Source: Opitutaceae bacterium TAV5
Lineage (GTDB): Bacteria; Verrucomicrobiota; Verrucomicrobiia; Opitutales; Opitutaceae
Direction: 5' to 3'
Length of the DNA: 64,000 bases
Assembly (NCBI GenBank): GCA_000242935.3
Contig: CP007053.1
Location: 3,209,001-3,273,000 of the forward strand
Numbering within the stretch: position 1 is the stretch's first letter; the number at the start of each line of letters is the position of its first letter. The position numbers and the translations under genes are program-made. The notes beneath the pieces are model-generated. The model saw nothing but the letters and a program-made list of their open reading frames with translations. It was not told the origin of the DNA and searched no databases. Below, piece after piece: positions 34,596 to 43,149 of this stretch.

Positions 34596-34641
34596 CCACC
34601 GCCATTGCCCGCCTCCGGCCTCTGTTTTTCCTGTTTCGACC

Positions 34642-36960
34642 ATGTCCCGAAATCCGTCTTTCGTTTCCCTGCAACTTCTCGCCAACTGGGCGCGCGCCGC
34701 CGAGGCCGACTGGAGCGATGTCCCTTCGCCAGCCGGCCAGCCTGCTTTCGGTACGTACGGCACCGGTTACGACGGCTGGGGGGTGCAGACCCAGCAAAAA
34801 TACGCGGCCGCCCTCGCCGCGCTGGGCTGTCTCGGCGAGCGCATCGGGTTTTCCGATACGGAATGGGCGATCGACCGGGGGCTGGCGGCGCTGCGCTTCA
34901 ACCTCGCCGGCCACAAGAGCGGGGCCTTTCACTGCACCGACGGCGCAAAGTGGGGACACACGTGGATCAGCGCGCTCGGCGTGGAGCGCATGATGTACGG
35001 CGTGCAATTGCTGCAACCCCATTTCACCGAAGCCGACCACGCTGCGCTGCGCGCCATGCTCTGCAGCGAGGCGGACTGGCTGCTGACCGATTATCACCGC
35101 GGACCCGAAAAACGCATCACCGCCACCCGCTGGGCGCACGAAGGCGGCAACGACCCCGAATCCAACATCTGGAACGGCGCCCTGCTCTGGCGTACATCGG
35201 TGATGTATCCGGATCATCCGCACGCATCCGACTGGCAGGAACGCGCGCATGTTTTCCTGATCAATGGCGTGAGCATCGAGGCCGACGCCACCGACGACCG
35301 CATCGTGGCCGGAAAGCCTGTCCGGGAGCGCTACATCGGGCCCTGCTTTTTTCCCAACTACGCGCTCGATCATCACACGTACCTGAATGTCGGCTACATG
35401 ACGATTTGCGTGAGCAACGCCGCCATGCTGCACCTCGACCTGAAGGCGGCCGGCCTGCCGCGGCCCGAATCACTCGACCACCATCAGGCCGATCTCTGGG
35501 CTGTGCTCCGGCAAATGATCTTCGACGACGGACGCCTCGCCCGCATCGGCGGCGATACCCGCGTGCGCTACGCCTATTGCCAGGAATACCTGATGCCGGC
35601 GCTCCTCTACGCAGCCGATCACCTCGGTGATCCGTCCGCGATCAGGAAACTCGCGCCGCAACTCGCCCGCATCGAACGCGAGGCGGCTGCCGATCCGGCG
35701 GGCAACGGTTATTTCTACGGCGTCCGTCTCGCCGAACTGCGCCGCCAGAGTCCGCTCTACTACACCCGTCTCGAATCCGACCGCGCCTGCGCTCTCGGCA
35801 TGGTGGCGGCGTATGCGGCTACGCCTAATGAAGAAGGCAGAATGAAGAATGTAGAATGCTCTCAGCCGGCACCTGCGAATAACCTTCGTCATTCTCCATT
35901 AGCGCGAAGCACTTGGGCGGAGCCCGAACACGGCGCGGCGCTGCATCGCAGCCCCACGCGTTTCGCCTCGTTTTCGTGGCGCGCCTTCAACCTCGCACAA
36001 GGCCTTTGCCTGCCGCCCGACGATGGCCATCTCGCCGAGTGGGAGCACAACCTCGGCGGCCTCGTCGAATTCTGTCACCATGCACACCCGACGCACGGAC
36101 AGTGGAAACTTCACCGGCGCGTGAACCGCTATCACGTGGACGCTTTTGATGGCGGTTTCGTGACCTGCGGCTCCGTTTACGAAGGCACCGATCTGATTCT
36201 CGCCGAAAGCTGGAGCGGCACCGACTCCGCCCTTCATCAGATTGCCTTCGCCGCGTTGCCCGACAATCACACCGTAGTTGCGTTGCAATACTGCCGGATG
36301 GGCAACCGCCGCGGTTACGTGGCCGCGATCAAGGGGCTGCACCTCAATGTACCCAACGATCTTTTCAACGATTATCACCGTCGCTTCTTCAGCCAGAGCG
36401 GCGAACTCGAACTCGCATCGCCAGCTGCGGCCGAGGAGGTATTGTCGCTTGGCAGCCGCTGGGCGAACATCGAAAACCGCATCGGCGTCGTGGGCCTTCA
36501 CTCCCCTGACAGGTCTTCGGAGGCGAACACGCTTTCCGTGCATCGCGCGCCCCATCGCCGGGCGGGAGCGTTGCGTTCTCTCCATGTCGAGCACCTCTGC
36601 TGGCCGTGCGTGATCGGTCCGAAAAAGTTCGAGGCGGGCGAGACGATTCTGGATGTCGGCTGGGCGGTTCTCTCCTCGGTGGACGCAAAACAGACGGCGG
36701 CCTTCGCCGCCGCGCACCCGCCGAAGCAGACGCGGGTGGACACCGGTTTCGAAAACGAAGGTGTTCGCGCGATACGCGTGACCGGCCTGGACGGCGTCCG
36801 CTACGTGCTGGTGGCGAATTTCGGAGGAAACTCCCTGACGCTGCCGACAGCCGGGTTTGCCGGAGAGGGCGGGTCGTTGACGGATCTGTCGACCGGAACA
36901 GCGGCGGGGAAGGCGTTCGCATTGTCTGCGGGCGAAGCGCGTGTCCTGAAAACCGGATGA
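34642..36960 (+). CDS. Putative polysaccharide lyase / heparinase-like protein
   Basis: 772 aa from the ATG at 34642. An earlier start at 34552 would translate through the operator and is rejected. The N-terminal 400 residues are helical and suggest an (alpha/alpha) toroid (WAHEGGNDPESNIWNGALLW, FFPNYALDHHTYLNVGYM, RYAYCQEYLMPALLYAADHL). The C-terminal 370 are strand-rich with RVNRYHVDAFDGGFVTCGSV, as in alginate/heparin-type lyases. No signal peptide is seen, so a cytoplasmic location is likely. Residues about 395-421 come from an inserted repeat (35825-35902, 78 bp) that keeps the frame. Exact family and substrate uncertain. Confidence 0.68.
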   Translation: MSRNPSFVSLQLLANWARAAEADWSDVPSPAGQPAFGTYGTGYDGWGVQTQQKYAAALAALGCLGERIGFSDTEWAIDRGLAALRFNLAGHKSGAFHCTDGAKWGHTWISALGVERMMYGVQLLQPHFTEADHAALRAMLCSEADWLLTDYHRGPEKRITATRWAHEGGNDPESNIWNGALLWRTSVMYPDHPHASDWQERAHVFLINGVSIEADATDDRIVAGKPVRERYIGPCFFPNYALDHHTYLNVGYMTICVSNAAMLHLDLKAAGLPRPESLDHHQADLWAVLRQMIFDDGRLARIGGDTRVRYAYCQEYLMPALLYAADHLGDPSAIRKLAPQLARIEREAAADPAGNGYFYGVRLAELRRQSPLYYTRLESDRACALGMVAAYAATPNEEGRMKNVECSQPAPANNLRHSPLARSTWAEPEHGAALHRSPTRFASFSWRAFNLAQGLCLPPDDGHLAEWEHNLGGLVEFCHHAHPTHGQWKLHRRVNRYHVDAFDGGFVTCGSVYEGTDLILAESWSGTDSALHQIAFAALPDNHTVVALQYCRMGNRRGYVAAIKGLHLNVPNDLFNDYHRRFFSQSGELELASPAAAEEVLSLGSRWANIENRIGVVGLHSPDRSSEANTLSVHRAPHRRAGALRSLHVEHLCWPCVIGPKKFEAGETILDVGWAVLSSVDAKQTAAFAAAHPPKQTRVDTGFENEGVRAIRVTGLDGVRYVLVANFGGNSLTLPTAGFAGEGGSLTDLSTGTAAGKAFALSAGEARVLKTG
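35825..35902. repeat. Heptad-phrase repeat inserted in frame inside a gene
   Basis: Starts CTAATG and ends CATTAG. The left arm is 7-nt phrases AATGAAG, AAGGCAG, AATGAAG, AATGTAG; the right arm is the inverted form (CATTCTCCATTAG). Its length, 78 bp, is a multiple of three and it has no stop in the gene's frame, so it adds 26 residues to the lyase-like protein. The added stretch is low-complexity compared with the flanking toroid sequence. Confidence 0.7.
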
Positions 36961-36979
36961 CACGAGGCGCTTTGTGTCA
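36958..36979. terminator. Bidirectional hairpin containing both convergent stop codons
   Basis: TGACAC (36958-36963) pairs with GTGTCA (36974-36979). The first arm begins with the TGA of the lyase-like gene and the second ends with the TGA (minus strand) of the solute-binding gene. The stem is short and no long T-run follows, so termination is possible but not certain. Confidence 0.4.
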
Positions 36980-38584
36980 CTCTGCTGTCCCGGCCTGCAT
37001 GAGCGACAGATAACGGAGGTAATCCGCGTGCAGGTCGTGCTGAAACTCGGCCACTCGCGTCCATGATGACGCCATGGCTGAAGCAGCCGGTTGTCCGGTT
37101 GACGACGGCTGTGTTCGCAACAGTCCGAGATGCGCGTCGGCACGCCGGATTTCCTGCTGTTGTCGTGTCACATAAAACGCGAGATCGCGCCGCAGCGCGG
37201 CGGGCATTTCGTCGTCGAGCTTTTTCAGGAAGGCTTCGCGGTCGCCGCGCCGGTCGATGAGCGTGTGCAGGTTGCGGTGAAACGCGTTGTGCGCGTGGCT
37301 TCCTCCGAATGTAAAAAAATCCACCGTACTGCCCGGTGCTTCGCCATCGAGGCGCGGGGCGAGTTCGGCCGCCCCGGCGGGCGGAGGCACGTCGACGATT
37401 GCCGACATGCGCAGGCTCCGCTCCGCAAAGAGCGCCGCCATGCGGTAGCTGCTCAGGAAGCGCAGAAAATCCAGCGCGAGTCCCGGGTGCCGGCTCGTGC
37501 GCACGATGCCGAACATCGATTCCGGGTAGCCACCGGCATCCGAAATCGGTCCGAGCGTGAAACGCCCGTAGTCCGGATCGTCCGGCGCCGGCAGGGGAAT
37601 CGGCGTGATGGCAATGCCGAAGCCGCCTTCCTGCCGGAAGGCGGCATAATCGCCGCTTCCCGCGCAGATCGCCACGGCATTGCCCTGCAAAAAGGCGAAC
37701 AGGGCATCGTCGCGCTGGAGTTGCTGAAAGCCCGGCGGCATCAGCGCCGTGACGTCGCGGAGGAGATCGAGGCTCGCTTGGTATTCGGATGAACGATACG
37801 AGAGGCGGCCTTGCAACATCAGTGCGGCGACTTCCGCCGGACGCAGGTTGAGGGTCTGCATGAGGCTGAGGGCAACGGCGGCCTTTTGCGTCTGGGAGGG
37901 GAGCAGCGCATTGAACAGGTACTGCGCATACGGTCCGCAACCGGCCACGGGCACGAGTTTTTTCCCGGTGCTCTCGTTCCAGGCAGTGACCTGGTTTTCG
38001 AGGGCGCGAAACGTCGCATAGTCTGTCGGCGGTACGTCCGATCCCGTGACGGACCGGAGCAACGTCTTGTTATAGAAGACGCGCAGGGTGCTGAGCTGGA
38101 GATGCACACCGTTCACCTCGCCGGTCGAGGGGGTCAGGGCCTGCATGGAGGCGAGCCCATCGACAAACGTGTCGCGCCAGCGCAGGCCTTGGAGCGGCGT
38201 GCCGGCGTTGTGGGGATTGGGGGCGTCGATGAAGCGAGTGAGCGGGAGAAAGTAGCGGTTGATCGTCTCCTCGTTGGCCTGGAGGAGGCCGGTGATGTCG
38301 GGCGCGGTGTCGCCGACGAGCTGGGTGCGCATCCACGCCGGCCATACGCGGATGGGGACGGCGACCTGTTCGATCACCACGTCCGGATGCAGTCGCTGGT
38401 ACTCGGCGGCGGCTTCGGCAAATGCCTCGCGCATGCCCGTGTGCAGCAGCCAGTGGCCGATACGCAGGGTGGTTTTGGCCGGATCGGCGGCGACCCGCCG
38501 GTGCGAGACGACATGCCAGAACGAACCGCCGACAGCGGTGGCGATGACGAGTGCGGGCAGCAGAAAACGCAGGCGGGATTTCAT
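36977..38584 (-). CDS. Extracellular solute-binding protein (family 1, sugar ABC transporter type)
   Basis: 535 aa from the ATG at 38584. A membrane/export segment (FLLPALVIATAVGGSFWHV) without a clear lipobox is followed by TTLRIGHWLLHTGMREAF and FAEAAAEYQRLHPDVVIEQV, the usual start of family 1 binding proteins. Later segments FNALLPSQTQKAAVALSLM and GGYPESMFGIVRTSRHPGL also fit. It would bind an oligosaccharide for an ABC importer, yet no permease or ATPase gene is nearby. The C-terminal 100 residues are an extra helical region. Its start overlaps the stop of the TPR-like gene upstream by 4 bp (ATGA). Confidence 0.83.
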   Translation of the reverse strand: MKSRLRFLLPALVIATAVGGSFWHVVSHRRVAADPAKTTLRIGHWLLHTGMREAFAEAAAEYQRLHPDVVIEQVAVPIRVWPAWMRTQLVGDTAPDITGLLQANEETINRYFLPLTRFIDAPNPHNAGTPLQGLRWRDTFVDGLASMQALTPSTGEVNGVHLQLSTLRVFYNKTLLRSVTGSDVPPTDYATFRALENQVTAWNESTGKKLVPVAGCGPYAQYLFNALLPSQTQKAAVALSLMQTLNLRPAEVAALMLQGRLSYRSSEYQASLDLLRDVTALMPPGFQQLQRDDALFAFLQGNAVAICAGSGDYAAFRQEGGFGIAITPIPLPAPDDPDYGRFTLGPISDAGGYPESMFGIVRTSRHPGLALDFLRFLSSYRMAALFAERSLRMSAIVDVPPPAGAAELAPRLDGEAPGSTVDFFTFGGSHAHNAFHRNLHTLIDRRGDREAFLKKLDDEMPAALRRDLAFYVTRQQQEIRRADAHLGLLRTQPSSTGQPAASAMASSWTRVAEFQHDLHADYLRYLSLMQAGTAE

Positions 38585-39492
38585 GGACGGGCGGGAGTTT
38601 TGTGTCCGGAGGCGGCTTGTGCGGATGCCGCCTTCAGTCCGGCGACAAGGCGGCGGACGGTGCCGGTGCGCGGGTCGCGGCGATTGGCTTCGGCGAACGC
38701 TTCGTAATGCGCAACGGCGAGCTCCGCGTCGCCTTCCCGTTGGGCGAGGCTGCCGATCATCAGATCGAGTTCGGCGTCGCGGAAGGGTTTTTCGCAAGGG
38801 ATCCGGCGTGCGGCGAGCAGGTGCGCGATTGCGGGGGCGACGGCCTGCCTGGCCTGCCAGTGAAACCGGGCGAGCACGATGTGCAGCTCGCGCCGGGCCT
38901 CCGCGTGCCGCGCGCCGGCGAGAAGTTCTTCGATCCGGGCGACGACGTCGTCCGGCGAGGCGGCCGCGGCGCCGGATGGTTTGTCCGGTTGCGGCGGGCC
39001 GAAGGCGAAGATCAGAGCCAGTTGCACCGCCGCCTGGTCGGCGAGTTCATGGCCGGGGTAGTCGCGCACCAGGTTTTCGTAGGCCGTCACCGCGTCGTCC
39101 GGACGCGCGGGCGAGCGATGGTCCTGATCGATGCGGGCTGCGAGGTAGCGGCACAGGATGCGTTCTTCGGTTTCCGTCGATGCCGCTTCGGCGGTGTGCA
39201 TGAGAAGCGCGCGCGCTTTCCCGATGTTGCCTTCGGTGCGCGGCTGCCGGACAAGCAGCGTGCAGGCGTACCCGATGGTGGCGCGGGCGTCGTCGGGAGC
39301 GGCGGCATGCATCTGCGCAAACCGCGCGTCGGCGGTGGCGTAATCGAGCCGCAAGGCGATGCTCCAGGGATTTTCGCCGTCGCCGCCGTTTTTCTCTCCC
39401 GCGGCGGATGGTGCGGAAAGAGCCGGGGCAGCCAGGGTGATGGCGGAGAGCGCTGCGCATGGCAAAAGGAGACGGGGAGCGGGGATGTTCAC
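38581..39492 (-). CDS. Exported TPR-like protein
   Basis: 303 aa with a GTG start (39490-39492) and a signal peptide (LLLPCAALSAITLAAPALSA). The rest is helical with TPR-like units (TAYENLVRDYPGHELADQAA, ELAVAHYEAFAEANRRDP). It is translationally coupled to the solute-binding protein downstream through an ATGA overlap, suggesting the two proteins work together, perhaps as a periplasmic accessory. It is divergent from the GntR-LacI regulator at 39579 with an 86-bp shared promoter region that holds a palindromic operator. Confidence 0.75.
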   Translation of the reverse strand: MNIPAPRLLLPCAALSAITLAAPALSAPSAAGEKNGGDGENPWSIALRLDYATADARFAQMHAAAPDDARATIGYACTLLVRQPRTEGNIGKARALLMHTAEAASTETEERILCRYLAARIDQDHRSPARPDDAVTAYENLVRDYPGHELADQAAVQLALIFAFGPPQPDKPSGAAAASPDDVVARIEELLAGARHAEARRELHIVLARFHWQARQAVAPAIAHLLAARRIPCEKPFRDAELDLMIGSLAQREGDAELAVAHYEAFAEANRRDPRTGTVRRLVAGLKAASAQAASGHKTPARP

Positions 39493-39546
39493 GGAAAAAG
39501 AAAAAGGGGAGGGCAGCCGGTCCGGTTCGGGAAAACAACATTGACC

Positions 39547-39571
39547 ATCTGGTCTGAAGAGAAGACCAGAT
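39547..39571. promoter_or_regulatory. Operator for the GntR-LacI regulator, site 1
   Basis: ATCTGGTCT (39547-39555), a 7-bp spacer, AGACCAGAT (39563-39571): a perfect 9-bp inverted repeat. It ends 7 bp before the regulator's ATG, between two divergent genes. A second site with the same core and spacing occurs at 40752-40770. Confidence 0.7.
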
Positions 39572-39578
39572 CAGAATC

Positions 39579-40748
39579 ATGCCCCGCCGACGCCGCGCGA
39601 CATCCACCCGCACCCGTTCTTCCCCGGTCTCCGGTCCGTCCGGACCGTTTCCGGCGCTTGCCGTGGAGCGCGCCCGCCTGCCGGCCGAGGTGGCGCGCCG
39701 CATCGCCGAGGAGCTGCGGCAGGGGCGCTGGACAAATCACCTCCCCGGCGAACGGAAGCTGGCCGAGATGCTGCAGGTCAGCCGCACCACCTTGCGTCCC
39801 GCCCTGGCCGAGCTCGAAAAGCAGGGCTGGCTGCGCACCGCGCACGGGCGACGACGGGAGGTAGTCGTCCGTCGGCACGCTACCGGAGCGCCGGCCGCGG
39901 GTCAGGTCGTGGTGATGCTCTCGCCGCGTCCTCTCGAAAACATCGATCCTTTTATCGTGTTTCAACTGGAGAGCCTGCGCGAGTTGCTGGCCCGGCGCGG
40001 CATGTCGCTTTCCATCGCGGTGCGTCCCTCGTGCTACACCAACGACGCGGCCACCGCGCTCGGCCATCTCGTCGCCGAGGAAAAAGCCTGCGTGTGGCTG
40101 CTCTGGCTTTCGACGCAGTCGATGCAGGAATGGTTCCTGGCCAAGGGGCTTCCGCACATCGTGCTTGGCTCTGCCTTTCACGCCGAGGCCAGCATTTCCG
40201 TCGATCTCGACCACTTCGCCACCAGCCGCCATGCGGCGCTCACGTTCAGGCGGCTCGGCCACCGGCGCATCGCGCTCATCATTTCCCGGCTCGGCCTCGC
40301 CGGAAACAGCATGGCCGAGGCGGGTTTCCGCGCGGGCGCGGCGGAAGAGAGCGGAGGCGAGCCACTGGTCGTCGACGTCATCAAGCACGACGACTCGCCC
40401 GAAGGCATCCGGCGCAGCGTGGATCATTTGCTCGTACTCAAACCGCGTCCCACCGGCGTTCTGTCCGTGCGCGGGCTCCAGACCGTGTCGGTGATTACGG
40501 CGCTTCTCGGCAAGGGCTTGCGCATCCCGGGGGATATTTCGATCATCAGCCGCGATGACGATCCCGCGCTCGATTTCGTGAACCCCGTCCCTGCCCGCTA
40601 CTACCGGTCGCCCTCGAAGTTTGCCCGTCTCGTTTTCAAGCTCATCACCGGTTGCCTCGCCATGCGGAATGTCGCCCAGAAAGCCGTGCGTGTCTTCCCC
40701 GAGTTCCAGTCGCGGGAAAGCCTCGGGCCCGCACCGGGCAAATCGTGA
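39579..40748 (+). CDS. GntR-HTH / LacI-sensor hybrid transcriptional regulator
   Basis: 389 aa. The N-terminal winged helix of GntR type lies at about 32-95 (ARRIAEELRQGRW, LPGERKLAEMLQVSRTTL, LAELEKQGWLRTAHGRR). A LacI-type periplasmic-binding sensor domain makes up the rest (GHRRIALIISRLGLAG, IPGDISIISRDDDPALDF). This AraR-like layout is typical of repressors released by a sugar. It lies between a divergent TPR/solute-binding operon and the PEP-CTERM/pilin/hydrolase operon, with matching palindromes before itself and before that operon. It is paralogous to the gene at 45598. Confidence 0.9.
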   Translation: MPRRRRATSTRTRSSPVSGPSGPFPALAVERARLPAEVARRIAEELRQGRWTNHLPGERKLAEMLQVSRTTLRPALAELEKQGWLRTAHGRRREVVVRRHATGAPAAGQVVVMLSPRPLENIDPFIVFQLESLRELLARRGMSLSIAVRPSCYTNDAATALGHLVAEEKACVWLLWLSTQSMQEWFLAKGLPHIVLGSAFHAEASISVDLDHFATSRHAALTFRRLGHRRIALIISRLGLAGNSMAEAGFRAGAAEESGGEPLVVDVIKHDDSPEGIRRSVDHLLVLKPRPTGVLSVRGLQTVSVITALLGKGLRIPGDISIISRDDDPALDFVNPVPARYYRSPSKFARLVFKLITGCLAMRNVAQKAVRVFPEFQSRESLGPAPGKS

Positions 40749-40751
40749 AAA

Positions 40752-40770
40752 TGGTATCCTGAAAAGACCA
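40752..40770 (+). promoter_or_regulatory. Operator for the GntR-LacI regulator, site 2
   Basis: TGGTAT-N7-AGACCA, the same core and 7-bp spacing as TGGTCT-N7-AGACCA at 39550-39568. It lies just past the regulator stop and about 135 bp before the PEP-CTERM gene at 40905, placing that operon under the same control. Confidence 0.6.
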
Positions 40771-40904
40771 GTTGGCCGGAGTTGAGGCCATCGTGCCGGC
40801 GGGCGAGGCTGCAATCCGTATCCCCCGGACCACTTGCCCGATTACGCCTCGATTGCCGATCAACCGGTCCGGGAATTTCACAACCCGACACTCCTGCCCG
40901 CACC

Positions 40905-42275
40905 ATGACCACCCGAACCGTCCCCGTCCTCTCCCGCGCTCCGCTTGCAGGCGCCCTGCTCTCCCTGTTTCTCGCCACGGCCACCGTCTCCATCCATGCC
41001 CAGGACACGCTTTACTGGAATCGCGGCTCCGGCACCTGGGAACTGTCCGCCACGACCTGGGCCACCACGCCGGGAGGGGAAGGCACCACGGCGTGGAGCA
41101 ACGGCAACTCCGCGGTCATCGAAAATACCAACCCGAGCCTCGCGCTTGCCGTCGATATTTCCGCGCAGGACTTTACGGCCGCTGGCGGCGCTTCGCTCGT
41201 CAATGTATCCGCAGCGACCGCCACGACCTGGCGGACCCTGACCGTTACGGGGAACGGCAGCGGCAATCTGGACATCAGGGCGAGCATCGGCCGCCTGACT
41301 GTCAACCTGGGCGGGACGTCCGCCTGGGACGGTTTGCTGGTCACCCGCGGAGGCGGCTCCAACCGGGTTGCCATCACCAGCGCTACCGGCGCCGGCATCG
41401 CCACGCGCGTCCGGCTTGAAGGCGGGTTGCTCGGTCTCGATACCGCGCTCGCCGGACAGGTGGTGACGATCGGGGAACTCTCGGGCTCGGCGACCGGAGC
41501 GGAGGTGACGGCGGCCTACGGCGCCAACAACGTGGCCACCAAAACCCTTCGCGTCGAACAGTCCACCACCACCACCTATGCCGGCAAGCTGGCGGCGACC
41601 AACGGCGGACGCGAACTCGCCTTTGCCAAGGCCGGCAGCGGCACGCTGACGCTTTCCGGCGCGCTCCTGCACAGCGGCGGCGTCACGGCCGAGGCGGGCA
41701 CGCTCGTCATCACCGGCACCACCAGCGACCAAGGCAACTACACGGTCGACAGCGGCGCCACGCTCCGCGCCGCCACCACGATCAACTTCGGCACCGCCGC
41801 CTCCCGCGCGCTCACGGTGAAATCCGGCGGCATCCTTGCTCCAGGCGCCACGGATGCCGTTGGCACGCTGACTCTCGTCGGCGGCGACGGCACCGGTGCG
41901 GGCCTCGTTTTCGAAGGCGCGGCCACCGTCCTCTTCCGTCTCGGCTCGGCGCAGGACAAGATCGAGCTCACCGGCGCCGGCATGACCGGTTCCGCCGCCG
42001 GAGGTGCCGGCAGCATCGTTTTCCGGTTCACCGACAACGGCGGACTCGTCGACGGCCAGGCCTACGACCTGATCTCGTTTGCCGGCACCTCGCCGGGCAT
42101 TGCACTGGAAAGCTTCACGTCGAACTGGGGCGATACGTTTCAGTACAACGGAAACACGCTCCAGTTCGTCTATAACGCGGCCAACATTCCCGAACCCGCG
42201 AGCGTCGCCCTGCTGCTTGCCGGCGCGCTCACCACGGGCATGCTCGTGATCCGCCGTCGCGGCACCCGGGCCTGA
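40905..42275 (+). CDS. PEP-CTERM protein with autotransporter-associated beta-strand repeats
   Basis: 456 aa from the ATG at 40905; the longer frame upstream has no signal peptide at its start. The signal peptide is LAGALLSLFLATATVSIHAQ. The body is a Gly/Ala/Thr-rich beta-helix-like sequence with the autotransporter-associated repeat (LAFAKAGSGTLTLSGALLHS, AEAGTLVITGTTSD). The C-terminus IPEPASVALLLAGALTTGML and its basic tail form a PEP-CTERM sorting signal. Likely exported and anchored or released by exosortase at the surface. First gene of a + strand run with two pilin-like genes and a hydrolase. Confidence 0.88.
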   Translation: MTTRTVPVLSRAPLAGALLSLFLATATVSIHAQDTLYWNRGSGTWELSATTWATTPGGEGTTAWSNGNSAVIENTNPSLALAVDISAQDFTAAGGASLVNVSAATATTWRTLTVTGNGSGNLDIRASIGRLTVNLGGTSAWDGLLVTRGGGSNRVAITSATGAGIATRVRLEGGLLGLDTALAGQVVTIGELSGSATGAEVTAAYGANNVATKTLRVEQSTTTTYAGKLAATNGGRELAFAKAGSGTLTLSGALLHSGGVTAEAGTLVITGTTSDQGNYTVDSGATLRAATTINFGTAASRALTVKSGGILAPGATDAVGTLTLVGGDGTGAGLVFEGAATVLFRLGSAQDKIELTGAGMTGSAAGGAGSIVFRFTDNGGLVDGQAYDLISFAGTSPGIALESFTSNWGDTFQYNGNTLQFVYNAANIPEPASVALLLAGALTTGMLVIRRRGTRA

Positions 42276-42314
42276 ACGGTCCTCACGTATCCCGAAATCA
42301 ACTCCATCCCCGCC

Positions 42315-43094
42315 ATGCCAAAACCCGCTCAACACCTCCCGGATGCCAACCCGCCGTTCCGGCATCCGGGCGGTTTCACGCTCATCGAGCTTCTCACGGT
42401 GATCGCCATCATCGGCATCCTCGCAGCCATTATCATCCCCACCGTCGCACGAGTCAGAAACTCGGCGCGGACGGCCGCCTGCCTCTCCAATCTTCGCCAG
42501 ATTGCGCTCGCCGGGCAGATGTATGCCAATGACAACAAAATGAATCTCGTGCCCATCTGCCGGGGAACCGGAGCCACCGATGCGGGAACCTGGCGCATCC
42601 CGCTCGCACCCTACCTCGGCCTCGACGAAAACAAACTGGGTGCCGGTGGCGTGCTCACGTGTCCCGGAGATCTCGCCACCTTTGGCCCCTACACATCCGC
42701 AAACGAACAAGGATTCCGTCCAGCTTCGTATGGCATTAACAAGACCATCGGCATTCACGAATACCTCGGATCAGTCAAAGGCCAGAAATTCACCGATGTG
42801 AAGCGTCCCTCACAGACTATCTTTATTTGCGATATCGCCAACGCTGGCAACACGACCGCCGCTCCCTCCGCCTGGACCGACAGGCGCGCCAATGCTGAAG
42901 TCAAAAGCTACGGCTATGCGTATTTCCCCGGCGATTCGCATTTCGACGGTAGTGATGCGTGGGACGTGTTTCCACGTCACTCCGGCAAGGCCAACGTCGC
43001 ATTTTACGACGGCCGGGCCAAAACCCTCGATGTACAAAAGGACCTCGTCGAAAAACAGGCCGGCGATCCGGGCTGCCTTTTTATGAACAACTGA
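42315..43094 (+). CDS. Prepilin-like protein with H-X9-DG motif
   Basis: 259 aa. The prepilin signal GGFTLIELLTVIAIIGILAA begins about 20 residues in, after a hydrophilic leader. The C-terminal RHSGKANVAFYDGRAKTL has exactly nine residues between His and Asp-Gly, the family signature. It follows the PEP-CTERM gene by 39 bp and precedes another pilin-like gene by 55 bp. The two share strong DNA identity across the prepilin helix, suggesting duplication. Probably a pseudopilus-type surface or secretion subunit. Confidence 0.9.
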   Translation: MPKPAQHLPDANPPFRHPGGFTLIELLTVIAIIGILAAIIIPTVARVRNSARTAACLSNLRQIALAGQMYANDNKMNLVPICRGTGATDAGTWRIPLAPYLGLDENKLGAGGVLTCPGDLATFGPYTSANEQGFRPASYGINKTIGIHEYLGSVKGQKFTDVKRPSQTIFICDIANAGNTTAAPSAWTDRRANAEVKSYGYAYFPGDSHFDGSDAWDVFPRHSGKANVAFYDGRAKTLDVQKDLVEKQAGDPGCLFMNN

Positions 43095-43149
43095 CCGGCG
43101 CGCCCTTCCGGCGCTCCCCTTTTCTCCCCCGTTAACCCCTGTTCCTGCC

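Noticed and set aside
40878-42758. 626-codon minus-strand frame opposite the beta-strand repeat PEP-CTERM gene
   Set aside because: Gly/Arg/Glu-rich shadow of a repeat-rich gene; no motif.
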